A stretch of 64,000 nt of DNA from Pyrocephalus nanus (lineage: Eukaryota > Chordata > Aves > Passeriformes > Tyrannidae), in the NCBI GenBank assembly GCA_038380795.1, contig CM076260.1, forward strand, positions 34,754,634 to 34,818,633, written 5' to 3'. Both the position numbers and the translations under genes were made by a program. The notes below the pieces were generated by a model, which worked only from the letters and a program-made list of their open reading frames with translations, was not told the origin of the DNA and did no database searches. Numbering within the stretch: position 1 is the first letter of the stretch; each line of letters starts with the position of its first letter. Of this stretch, positions 23,996 to 35,096 are shown piece after piece.

Positions 23996-26900
23996 CTTTA
24001 AAAAGTTACATAAGAGAGGTGTGGCCATTAAAGTCAGTCTTATTAGGCTTTTTTTAAACAAAAGCTCAATCTATAAAGGGCAGAATGATAATCATTATTA
24101 GACCACTGTAAATAACTCAGTACTGCACAAGCATCCTTGGTATGCCAGGTATGACCATGGAAATTTAAAGACTTACTGAGAGTCACCAATAAAAACTTTG
24201 ATGCTTTTTACTTAGTTTTCTGCAGAGGCAGACCAACAGTGGAGAGAACGCAATTATTCCAGCTCTACACACTATAGTTCTAGGTAAGTAATCTCAGAGG
24301 CAGAATGCAACAAACAGTTCAGAAAAAAAAGAAGCAGAGGACTAACTTTTCTGCTCCTCACCCCAAACCAGCAATGAGGAGGCTGGGGATGTGCAAGAAG
24401 TTGTGTGGGGACACACATCTGGACAGCTGATCCCAACTGACAGGGACGTTCCATACCATATGGCATCATGGTCAGCATATAAAGCTCTAGGAAAAAGCCC
24501 AGTTTGTCCTCTCAAGTAACCATCACGCATGATGGAGCCCTGCTTTCCAGGAGATGGCTGAACATCTGCCTGTCCATGAGAAGTGGGGAATTAATTCCTT
24601 GTTTTGCTTTGTTTGCACACGCAGCTTTAACTATTAAACCATCTTTATCTCAACCCACAAGTCTTCTCACTTACTATTCCAGTTCTCTCTCCCATTACAC
24701 CAGAGGAAAGCAAGCGAATGGCTGTGTGGGGCCTGACTTGCTGGCCAGACCATGACAACAGCACATTTCCCAGCTGTGAAATCAAACATCTGCCACACAT
24801 TTAAAGACATGACAGGCCACAGCTCAACACAGAGAACTCATGCTCAAATTGTGAGCCTCGATTATATCAAATATTACTGTGAGCCCTCAGATGCTCTCTC
24901 TGAAAATTTAGCTTTCTAAGAGAAAAAAAAACTAAATACCAAACACTTCACAAATGTTGAAAGAATGAGAAAAATTTATATATGCACACACTTGAAGAAA
25001 GTATTTACACATCAGATGCATATTTTAGAAGAGAAGCAGGTGAACATTAGGTAACTGTATTCAAATCAAAACCCTGTGTGGGCAAATGAGAGCAGTGTGC
25101 CATCACTGGGTCCTTGGCACCAGGCCAGCAACTTTCTGTGCCTCCAGCAGACAGGCTTTAGTTGTGGAACGCCTGACCTGCATGAAGAGATACATTGGCC
25201 CCACACACAGCTGGGAGAGGACAGCAAACCTGACTATTCACTACAGGCCCAGGAGAATACAACCTGATTAGAAACACCTCATAAATTACATTCTTCAGCT
25301 GAAGCAGGTAATGACTGAAAATATTTAGATGGTAACCTATACTGGTCCCTTCAGAAGCCACTGACCCAGGGAACCAGCTGGAGCCAGGGAAGCAGGAACA
25401 GGAAAAGCAGAGCAGCCTGCTTTCTGCAATCCAAAGTAAAGAGCATTTCAACAGTCTGTGTGAGCTTCCCTGTGTTTATTACGCCTATTTCAGTACAACG
25501 GAACCAAGAAGCCATTATCACTCAAACCCCATTCTACAGCAAGTCACATGCTTGCAGATGCTAACCCTGCATGTGGACAAATGCACTGGGATCAGAGATC
25601 TGCCCACAGCTCTCTATGGTCTGTTCTTGAAACAGGTTTGTCATGGGATAATTTAGGTTGGAAAAGACCTCCGGAGGTCAGTCAGCCCAACATCCCACTC
25701 AAAGGAAGTCTAATCAAATCAGATTGCACAGATATTTGCCTTGGCACCTCCAAGAGATTTTACTGCTTCTCTGCATGGCCTGTTGTCGTATCAGACCATA
25801 TGTATTCAACCAGAGTTTTCCCACACACTCTGCCTTTTTTTACTGTCCTTTTGCACCTCCAAGAAGAACCTGGCTAGTCTTTTCTGTGTACTCCCATGAG
25901 TTTAGACACCTAAAAGGCTTCCCTTTTGCCTTCTCAAGGCTGAATGAGCCCAGTTCTCACCCTCTCCTTACGTGGCATGTGCACAAGTCATCATCTCCAT
26001 GTTTCTCCACTGAACTCACTCTGGTATGTGTTGATCACCCACACCAAGAGATTCTCCAGTACATTCCAGAAATCCCCTGGATTACCCATGCCCAGCTGTA
26101 TTCCCTGCCTCCCTTTCAGCACAGAGGATGGTGATTCAAGTTGCCTGAGTGCCAAAGCTTGTGACAGTGATGCTTTCTTCAACTGCTTAAAAAGGTTTCC
26201 TCTACTGCTCCTTCTTGATCAGGTGATCCGTAGCAGACATCACTGATGCTAGGCTGTCCTCTGATCCTTGACACAAGCTATGGAATAAATCATCACCTGT
26301 CCCAAGGCAAAGCTCCATGCATTCACCTATCACAGAAAAGTACCAATCTCAAAAAAAAATGTCCAGGAGCAGGTTAAAAAGATCTAGTGATGATCACTGC
26401 AGCAATTCTAAAGCAAAGGAGCCATTTCAAGAGCCTGTCTTTCCATTTCCTGAGTGAGAACGAGGAGTCTGGCAGAAAGGTATGATCCAATATCTATACT
26501 TAAGATTCTGTTTAGAAAGTTCTGTAAGCTTTTGCAAATCCCCGTAAAGTGTCTGTTTCTCCAGCTACAGAAGAGAGTACTCCCCAGCATCTGCTGAAAA
26601 TTTGCATGATGACTGGTCGTAATTCCACAGCTTTTAGCCTTGCCCAATTTAACAGCAACATCAGGCACAAAAGCCATAAAAATCCTTTAACAGACCAAGT
26701 TCCTAGTAGTCTCAGTCTTGCACAAGAGCCAGAGCAAATCTGCACAAGCAGCAGCAACCGAGTTAGATGTGTTGTCTGGACATCCCCAACTGCCTGATTT
26801 TGAGGTTGCTTTTATTTAAACATTCAAGTAAGATTTAATGTAAGAACACGTTACTGGAGTAAATACTGGGACACACATGCACACAGTTTAACTGGATAGA

Positions 26901-29221
26901 AAGATCTAGAAGGGAAAATACCTAGACTGTTGTATTTGTCAGGATAGTTCTAGTCTCATCTGCTAAAAGGCTTAGAAGAGTAGGAAAACATTTCTACCAT
27001 ATTTCCCAAGTGAGCCAAGAAGGATCAGAAACTTATTTGACAGGACAACACTTAAGACAATTACGAATAGTAAGTATACTCATAACAATACGCATATAAA
27101 CACTTAGTACAACCAAACACTCATAAACCATGAAGGACAAACCTTCAGCCACCATATGAACTCCAGACACTCTTAAATTTAAAACTGGATTACACTGCAG
27201 GCTATACATCTGCCATTATCAAGGCTGAACAAATGCTTAGCAATATACTGTGATGTTTACAGACTCTCTCTGTCTGCCAAAAAAAAAAAGATTCAAATCT
27301 ACTTGGAGCCCTTTTGAATGTATATTCGAAGGAAAAACAAAATAAATTTAAAAAAATCATCCATTCATCCCAACTGCTTAAGGTCTGCTTGAGTATTTAG
27401 ACTTAGAACAGTCCTTTTATAATTAAGGTTTTTATTTAGTGCAACTCTTCAGATTCAGAGACCACACTGCTGAGGTTTAAGCCATCTGGAGCACAATCCG
27501 AACTTGAATTTAGGCTTAGTTACAGATAAGGTCATAAAATATTTTGTATTGTAATGTTTGCATAAGCAGAATTAGCTTCTGTCCAACAACATCACCACAC
27601 TCAGTCCCACGACAACATGCATAACTGCAAATGACTGGCATATTTTAGAACCTACAGTTAAAGCTTGATCTTTGGCCTTAAGCTATCCATAAACTAACTA
27701 ATACAAAGACCTATTGAAGCATATATGAAGAATATGAAAAAAAAAGTAGTCTTCTACCTTAAAATCTGAAGTTGTCTGCACTAAAGCTTTAGTATGCATT
27801 TAGACATTATGCCCCACTTTGAGTATCTAACTCGGATCTCTAGTATCTGGAATGATTGAGAATGAACATATACATTATTATTATCTAGACTCCTTCTGCC
27901 TTCCTATGGCACAGCCAGACAATGCCCGCTCTTAGAGCAGGTACTAGGAAATGTGTCATCTTCTGCGATGGCTTCAGTGTGCAAAGACACACCTGTATCA
28001 ACTCACAGCACTCAGAGCAGATTACATACTGAATGTCTCACATTATGTACGACTCCTACATCAGAGGGCCCCTCATGAGCATATAGATGGAGAAACATAC
28101 ACAGGGCTGGACTTCTGATAACAGTGAGTTGGCTTGAGAGACCTTCAAATAGGGACAGCAACTGACATCAGGGCCATCATGCCTAGAATGGGTTAGCAGT
28201 AGCATAAAGGGCAGACTGTTGCTTCAGCTCAGAATTAAAGCCACAAAGGTATAACATGAAGCTAACAATCACCTTTGAAGTTCATGAGAGAGAAACCTAC
28301 CAACCAATTCTACTGATAAATTGTGCTGGTTTTCGCTAGGGTAGAATTACTTTAAACCACAACACAAATTCACCCTTCAGAAACATGGGTGAATTTAAGA
28401 CAAGTCTTCTACAAGCCAGAAGTGCATTAGTTTCGTTCCTTCTGATGAAGATGTGGTCTACAAACTTCAGACTGGGATGGGGAGGAGTGACAACTGTTTA
28501 GCACAATCACAACAGCCACTACAATATGTGGTATAGCAAGAATTTTGGAGAATGGTACACACAGAATTCAAGGGAAGCTCCTCATGTGTAGGATGCAGAC
28601 TACAATGATACAGTTATTTCAACCTTTGATAAAATGTGTGACAGTGATGTCACATTCAGCACTAGCAGAGACCTCATCTTGTCCAGTATAAGAAGAGGGT
28701 CTCTATCACTTCAGTGCCCTTGTGCTGAGAAAAGTACACTCTCCTTGGCTAAATGCAAGATTGCTACCAAGTCATTCATTCAAGCTACTAACACTTAAGT
28801 GTTCAGCCTACCTCAGTTAAAGCAAAAAAACTGAATGAAATCAACAAAATTAAGATTAATTAGGGGCAAGGACCAAGAAGCATAGCCTGAAAAACTGCTT
28901 AAGTACTGATACAGACAGCCAAAGAAACTTTATACAGACACTCATATTCAGTGAACAGTACAGAAAAATAAGGATTGTGTGGGAGGTAGAAAAACAAAGA
29001 GCACAGAAAGAAGAAAATCAAGGAAGTTAACCCCTACTTCAGTATATTGCCTCCATTATAAATCACTCCAGTTTTAATTAAAACATCCAAAATACTAAGA
29101 AATCTTATGAATATTTTACTCCACTGCAAAAGTTTATCTACACCCAAGGAACATAAAATATTTTGAAGACTACTTCTTAGTATTGCTCTAAAATAATAAG
29201 TTTTTAGAAGTTCTTTATTAC
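23996..29221 (-). other. SNAP91: SNAP91 5.2-kb intron
   Basis: The second longest complete intron. It contains a divergent CR1 fragment at about 25,630-25,990; the rest is AT-rich with no recognised gene. Open frames of 80-158 codons around 25,548-26,246 lie in or beside the CR1 and have no domain. Confidence 0.8.
25630..25990 (-). mobile_element. Divergent CR1 fragment, minus orientation
   Basis: The left part (GATAATTTAGGTTGGAAAAG, then ACCTCCGGAGGTCA) is the complement of the CR1 3' tail. Further right, CTCAAGGCTGAATGAGCCCA matches the common CR1 phrase about Asn/Pro-rich codons in reverse. The octamer end is mutated and the element is old. The right boundary is uncertain. Confidence 0.6.
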
Positions 29222-29305
29222 CAGCAAGTAGGTCTGCAGAAGCTGAGGAACTAGAAGCAGCCTGGGTTGTGGGCTGGGGTTCGGGAGCACTACTTCCAAA
29301 AGCAT
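29222..29305 (-). CDS. SNAP91: SNAP91 exon starting (D)AFGSS
   Basis: The split Asp is completed here, then 27 residues (598-624): AFGSSAPEPQPTTQAASSSS, ASADLLA. With the preceding exon the junction reads LFG-DAF, an AP-2 appendage type motif, and DLL near the end is clathrin-type. The exon is 84 bp, phase 1 at both ends, with acceptor CCCTTTAG and donor GTAATA. Confidence 0.97.
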
Positions 29306-30174
29306 CTAAAGGGAATTCCAGAAAGCATCAGGAAAAAGCAAACAGTTCAATATTAAATATATCAATTCATTACTTAGCATAAACAAAAGATGAAAGGAAA
29401 ACCACTTCATACATCATCAGAAGAAAATTAAAGTGCTTGGCCATCTTTATTGCAGAGCAGTACCATGGACACAAAGTTCAGGTGGAAAAAAGGAGTTGCA
29501 ACAAACCAGTACTTGAAAGAAATCTTTTCTATTTCACCCTCTCCTCAGAAAACCCATACAAAGTACAGCATTCAACACAAGAGGGTTAACTCATTTGGAG
29601 ATGAATGCACTGAACCAGAGTTTGGAATACTTCCAGCCAGAACCTAGTGACTCACATTAAGTCTTTTTAGAGGAATATTTCACTAATGTTTGAAATTCAC
29701 TGCCTCTAAGCCACATTCCTGTTTTGCAACATGCCTAGAGTTGGCTGTGCCTATCCTGATTTCCACCTTGTCAAATCCAACAAAGATCCTGTGACTCAGA
29801 TACCCAGTTTGAGACAAGTCACCCTTAAAACTTCAGCTGCTTTGAGAAACGGAACTGAGAGAAAACAACATGACCATGGAGACTTGCAAAGAAAGAAAAG
29901 AGGACACAGCAGACTTTCACTGGACATCTGAGGAAGAGCCACACATGCACTGACTGAAGACAGAATGGCAAGTGTCATGACAACAGAATGACCACACAGA
30001 CAGTTTATTTGCAGTTCATTATTGTGCAGCACTAAGAGGGGGACATGCCAGTCTCAGCCGTAATGCCACACAAAAAAGTTGTGAGAAGGGAAAACCTGCA
30101 GCTTTAGCAAAGTGCAAAGGTAATTGAAATGAAGTGATTCAACTCTGAAGTGGTGAGGAAAGAAAAATACCCAC

Positions 30175-30258
30175 CACCAAATAGGTCAATCACACCTGAA
30201 GAATCCACCTTTGCTGGAGAGGCAGTGGGTAGAGGAGAGGGGGCTGCAAATGCATCCA
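30175..30258 (-). CDS. SNAP91: SNAP91 exon with VDAFAAPSP and VIDLFG
   Basis: The split Val is followed by DAFAAPSPLPTASPAKVDSS and GVIDLFG (residues 570-596). The last coding base, G, opens the Asp completed by the next exon. The exon is 84 bp, phase 1 at both ends, acceptor ACTGCAG, donor GTGGGT. The repeated GGTGGTGG around the donor offers a nearby alternative GT three bases upstream; phase with the next exon supports the border given. Confidence 0.95.
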
Positions 30259-30660
30259 CTGCAGTGAGCACAGGATAAATAATATTTAGTATCAGCAAGG
30301 CAACAATGATAGCTAAATATTTCAAAGCCACATAGGCTCCACCAGTTAGAACCACAGGGTTGGTAAATTCAGGTAACAGTCTTCAGAACTGCAAACAGAA
30401 AGTGTTACATTTCTCACACAGCAACTGAAAACCACAGTACTTTAAAGAAAGCATTGTTTATTAAGAATTTTCTTATGCTTAGAGAAGGATTTACTCTTTC
30501 AACAATCACATTACTTATTCAACTTCAGTGTCAGCCAATTCATGGTTTGCATCTTCAGCAAGTGCACATCTTATGACCAAAGCATCAAACCCACAACTTA
30601 TTATTTCTTGGTGTTTCAGCTTAAAGATATAAATTGGTAGCAAGTTGATTTTTTTTCCCC

Positions 30661-30687
30661 TTTTTTTTTTTTTTTTTTTTTTTTTTT
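30661..30687 (+). repeat. Poly(T) run in intron
   Basis: Twenty-seven consecutive T, read as poly(A) on the transcribed strand. It lies between exons ending at 30,258 and 30,750 and is likely length-variable. No retroposed body precedes it on the minus strand. Confidence 0.85.
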
Positions 30688-30749
30688 GCTTTTGGAAAAA
30701 ATCCAAACCCAAGAAGTCTGAAGAAAAGCCTGTGAAAACAAGCACTCAC

Positions 30750-30821
30750 CAGATAAGAGATCACCAGTGAGAGAACTCTCAGGCACAGGAGAAGCTGCAG
30801 GTGGTGGAGATGAAAATGTAT
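30750..30821 (-). CDS. SNAP91: SNAP91 exon (D)TFSSPPPAASPVPESS..DLLS
   Basis: Residues 546-568: TFSSPPPAASPVPESSLTGD then LLS, preceded by a split Asp. It ends in a clathrin-type DLL motif. The exon is 72 bp, phase 1 at both ends, acceptor CTGGAAG, donor GTGAGT. The acceptor lacks a strong pyrimidine tract immediately upstream, which may make it a weak, regulated exon (inference). Confidence 0.96.
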
Positions 30822-30925
30822 CTTCCAGAAATGAAAGAAAAAACAAGAAGTAAGTGTCACTCAAGTCAGTTTACATCATTGCACAGCATCAAAGCAGCAG
30901 ACCACTGGAAAAATTCTCTCTTTAC

Positions 30926-31003
30926 CTGTACCAAAGAGATCTATGCTAGGAGCAGCGTCCGGTTTAGGTGCTGCAGGTGCATCAGGAGCGGACTCAAATA
31001 AAT
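30926..31003 (-). CDS. SNAP91: SNAP91 exon (D)LFESAPDAPAAP..SIDLFGT
   Basis: Residues 520-544: LFESAPDAPAAPKPDAAPSI then DLFGT, after a split Asp. It carries two DLF motifs, one built across the junction. The exon is 78 bp, phase 1 at both ends, acceptor GCCTTAG, donor GTAAAG. The intron to the next exon downstream is only 104 bp. Confidence 0.97.
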
Positions 31004-31205
31004 CTAAGGCCAAGAACACAACACATCTTTAACTCATTTTTGAAAGGCAGGACTGAAAGCAGAACTCTCAAATTTTGCACATCATATTTGAAATTAATAG
31101 GCTCTCTGGTCTGAAAGCCTAGCACACAACACGCATGCAACAATGATTTTTTGGTACTCCTGACAGATCAATCCACCAGAATCAAAGAGTTAAAAACAAA
31201 ATTAC

Positions 31206-31463
31206 CACCAAATATATCTAGAGCAGGAGGAGCGGAGGTGGTGGCGGTAGCAGAAGTGGTGGCAGTAGTGGTAGTGGCAGTAGCTGTAGTAGCAGTAGCA
31301 GCAGCAGCAACAGCAGCAGCTGGAGAAGGAGTTGTTGCAGGAACTGGAGTAGCTGCGCTAGTTGTAGGGGTAACTACAGGAACAGCAGTCTCTGTTGGCT
31401 TCATAGCAAAGAGGTCCAGCTCAGGAGCAGCCTCTGCACTACCTTCGGATGGGGCAAAGGGGT
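31206..31463 (-). CDS. SNAP91: SNAP91 large Ala/Thr-rich exon
   Basis: The longest coding exon, 258 bp, residues 434-518. It opens with PFAPSEGSAEAAPELDLFAM after a split Asp (so DPF, then DLF). It continues with a Pro/Thr stretch and an extended Ala/Thr low-complexity run, and ends SAPPALDIFG. DPF and DIF/DLF are AP-2 alpha-appendage motifs. Phase 1 at both ends, acceptor TTACAAG, donor GTAATT. On the plus strand the triplet-like GCT/ACT composition leaves an open frame with no biological meaning. Confidence 0.97.
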
Positions 31464-31990
31464 CTTGTAAAAAGGAGAGGGGAAATATATGTGTATGCAT
31501 ACTTAGGATCAGTGAGGGAGGAAGTCAAGAACAAAGCAACTTCAGGCAATGCACATACTGCAAATACACGCACACGTAGAGGATGTTGCTCTAACATCTA
31601 GCTTACTTATCAAGACATGTTACTCATGTTTTTCTAAAATAAAGACCATCTGAAAGGCTGAGCAGTCTAGTTACTAGAGGGGAGAACTTTCAAAGGCTGT
31701 TGGACAAGGCCAAAAACCTAAATATGACAAAAGACGATCCAGGGTACTGCTTACAACTCAGCACTAGGAGAACTGTTTATTAGCACAACCAAATAAGCAC
31801 AAAGCTACCGGGACTCGGAAATGGGCAGTTTTGTTAAGCATGCTCTTCAGTCTAAGGTTTGTTTTGACCAATTGCAAACACTACAAAAATTTCAGAAAAA
31901 CACACTGCCATGTAGTTTAAACAAAAAAACAAAAAAAAAACCAACCAAAAAACAGCAAAACAACATACTATCTAATGACATAAAACCCAC

Positions 31991-32098
31991 CATTTCCTGA
32001 ACATGCATCAAGAGCTGCTGCTACAGGGGTTGGGGTAGCTGGTGCTGCTGCCCCTTCAGCTGCTGCAGGGGCTTCCCCAGGAGAAGCTGCAAAGGCAT
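31991..32098 (-). CDS. SNAP91: SNAP91 exon (D)AFAASPGEAPAAAEG..CSGN
   Basis: Residues 398-432: AFAASPGEAPAAAEGAAAPA then TPTPVAAALDACSGN. It is 108 bp, phase 1 at both ends, acceptor CACCCAAG and donor GTGGGT. It ends with the G that begins the Asp of the next exon's DPF. Confidence 0.97.
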
Positions 32099-32856
32099 CT
32101 TGGGTGCAGTTTAGGAACAGAAATTAAAATAATAAAAAAAAAAGAATAAAGAGAAGAAAAATATAGTAAAAGAACCAAGTTAAATTGCATAGGTAGATCC
32201 CCTTATACAACATGAATGTAATTACTCCAACAGCAAGACAAGTCATGCAGCGTAAAACGCTTTGTCTCTCCCCCAACCCCACACAAGCAGGTTCTAAACA
32301 GGGTCTGTGCAGATGGAGATTCTTAGGTTGCCCACAGGAAGTACAGTGAGTATAAAAGAAGGCATTATTCTCATTGTATAAGGGTTCTGAGCAGCATGCT
32401 CATGTACTACCTAAAATTAACTAATTAACAAAATTAACTGAAGAGTAGATATTAACAACTTGCATGCTCAAAGCCTGTATTACATGTGATTAATCTGCAA
32501 CTGTGAGTTCACTCACATAGCATAGTGCTTTGCAAACTTCAGCAAAACAATCCAATTACACTGGCAGATATCTGCATCTACTGTTTTTGGTCTTTGAGCC
32601 AAGTCAGTCATGCAACATCTGAAAAATTGAACTTACTTGTTTCATAATAGTATTCCAATTGGATCTTTCTGAAGCCATAACCTGATGCATAGGTTATATT
32701 TACTCAGATTGCTTCAAACAGATCAGGAATGCTTATCTTAACTGCTGGCCAGGATAGCTTGTTAGTCCTTTTAGGATCACTTCTAGGCCAACTGGTCAAG
32801 TCAGGGAAAACAAGTCTGGGGTTTTGGAATGACTTGTTCATGAGTTTTCTTTGATT

Positions 32857-32880
32857 GTTTTTTTGTTTGTTTGTTTGTTT
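32857..32880 (+). repeat. GTTT simple repeat
   Basis: Tandem GTTT units, reading AAAC on the transcribed strand. Confidence 0.8.
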
Positions 32881-35024
32881 GCCACTTGCTAAGTGGCATG
32901 CTTAAATTTCAAGCTATGAACTTTCACAGCACTATTTCTAGGCTTAAACCACAATTTGTAGCTCTTAATTCTATGAAGTAGTCCTAATGGACAGTGACAT
33001 TTGGACTATCCTCATAGGCAGGCATTTTCTTCACAAAAAGACTGCACGATCAGGATTAAATACTTCAAGATGCTTGTAAAGGCCATTTTTCTACTGCTAC
33101 AAAGTTAGCAAGTTAAAAAAGAAATCTGTTGGGGAATACTGCAATTTCACTGTCAAACTACTACAGGAAAAAGCTGAACATGCTTTAACTTGAGTGTCAA
33201 TTTTAAAATGAAAACAACCATTTTAAAAACAAATTTATGCCAGGGAATCTAAAAAGCTCAAAAGAACATGCACTGAAACTTCAACAGAAAAGAAGAAAGC
33301 CAATTAGTCTTGTACAATAGAATTAAAATGAGTTAGTAGCAAAAAGGCCTGCTAATAAGCCATTTCAAATATAATTCTATTTTTCAAGTAACAGGATTGT
33401 TCAACAACAAAACTGGATGGCAGTTGTCCAAGTAAAAAAAAATTAGAATGCGTCAAACATCGCAGTATTGTATGTACGCCAGGCACTGGCATACACCACA
33501 TAGAAGAAATTCAACACAAAACTGAAGAGTTTTGCATTTTACTACTTGGGAATATGCTGTGTGTAAGGTCATGTGTGTCAGGTTTTGCTCTTCAGGGCCA
33601 GCTTTCAGATGGATGATCACCTTGGGCTCTTTCAAAAGAATACATTTGTACCCACACAAGCTTGTAGGCCAATAGCACAGATGTTAGTCAACCCTACTCA
33701 TAATTATTTCCCAGAATGAAAGGACAGACTTCAGATGATAGATAAAGTGGGAATTCAGAATGCACAGAGTCAGTCACTAGTTTTATGTTGGGATCACTTT
33801 AGCCTCAGAGTAACACCTGTTCCTGTACAGATGTAGGCTACTGAAGTTCCACATGTAAGTGTCATAGATACTCAAGTGAGCACAAATTCCTTCCAGCCCA
33901 CAGATGGAAGGAAACAGATAGTTTGGCACTAGCTGTATTATTTACTGACACTTCTGAATAAGGTTCTTGCCAAGCACTGTAATTTTGTGTAGCATCAGAC
34001 TTGGGTTAAATGGCAGATGGGATAAATATCTAAGTTCATAATGGAATCTAAAGGAAAAAAGTCATATTAAGAATTTTTAATATTAATTACTCCAAGAAGT
34101 TCAAGAAACATGTATGAACATTGAGAGAAACCAACCTGAACAGGTGACCCTACAGCTCACAGTTCAAACTAAGGGTTTGCCATTGTTTTTTTAAGTTAAT
34201 TCTTATCAAGTTCTTTGATGCTTTTCAAAAAGCTTTGCTGTACCTGCACAGTTGCCCTTTGCCCTCTGCTAAAATCTAGCATGGCATGTAGAAATGGATA
34301 CAATTTAGTCTGAATATGTTACCATTAAAAAAGGACTGTTTATTTTCTTTTGTTGTTCCCCTATATTGGCATAGTAACTCTACATTTGCATATCCATCAC
34401 TGTAAGAGATCTTCTCCCTTTTAAGCATTTACTCTATTCCTTACCTTTCTGCATCTTCTGTTTCAAAAGTGAATCTAGCTTTTGACTTCTAGAATCAAGT
34501 AGCATATGGTTCTCACTTGAATGTACTGACATAAAGAAAACTTAAGAGATGTTGCTGAAACCTTTACAAGTTCCCACTGCATGAAAGGTTTATTAGGAGT
34601 GATAGGTATGTATTATGTACTGCATTAAATTTAAATTCATAACTATCATTCTTATTGAAATCGTGCAAACAAGGGCATTTAAAAGGTCTGAAATACTGAA
34701 GTAGTGCTTCAGCACATCTTGTTTGCAGTAAAATAAAAGTGTTCCTGAAGAGTGAACTGTTTCATTTCATAAATTCAGGTTTTATTTGATGCCATGGCAT
34801 CAATACATGACAAAGTTACTCACACATGATGATACAGCTGACTTATAATCATTTAATGCATTATGCAACAAGTGAAACAAACCTGTGGAAAGTCACAAGT
34901 ATAAGAAAGATCGTAGAACTAAAGTGTACATGAGAAACTGTTTCCATATTTTTTTCCCTCTTCAGTCGTCCTTCATTATTTTTTGACATGGAGAATCTGA
35001 CCTGAGTTAAAAAGTATTCTACTA

Positions 35025-35096
35025 GGCTCAGTGCTAGGAAACTGACAGTTGGACTTGATGATCTTAAAGGTCTCTTTCAACCTTGATGATTCTATG
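35025..35096 (+). mobile_element. CR1 3'-end fragment
   Basis: About 70 bp with the CR1 tail: ACAGTTGGACTTGATGATCT, AGGTCTCTTTCAACCTTGAT, then GATTCTATGA. Only the non-coding end is left, a severe 5' truncation. Confidence 0.85.

Noticed and set aside
25548..26246. Overlapping plus-strand open frames of 100-158 codons
   Set aside because: They overlap or adjoin a degraded CR1 in reverse orientation and show no known domain.
31151..31579. A 142-codon plus-strand open frame rich in Val and Ala
   Set aside because: It is the antisense shadow of the Ala/Thr-rich SNAP91 exon at 31,206-31,463.
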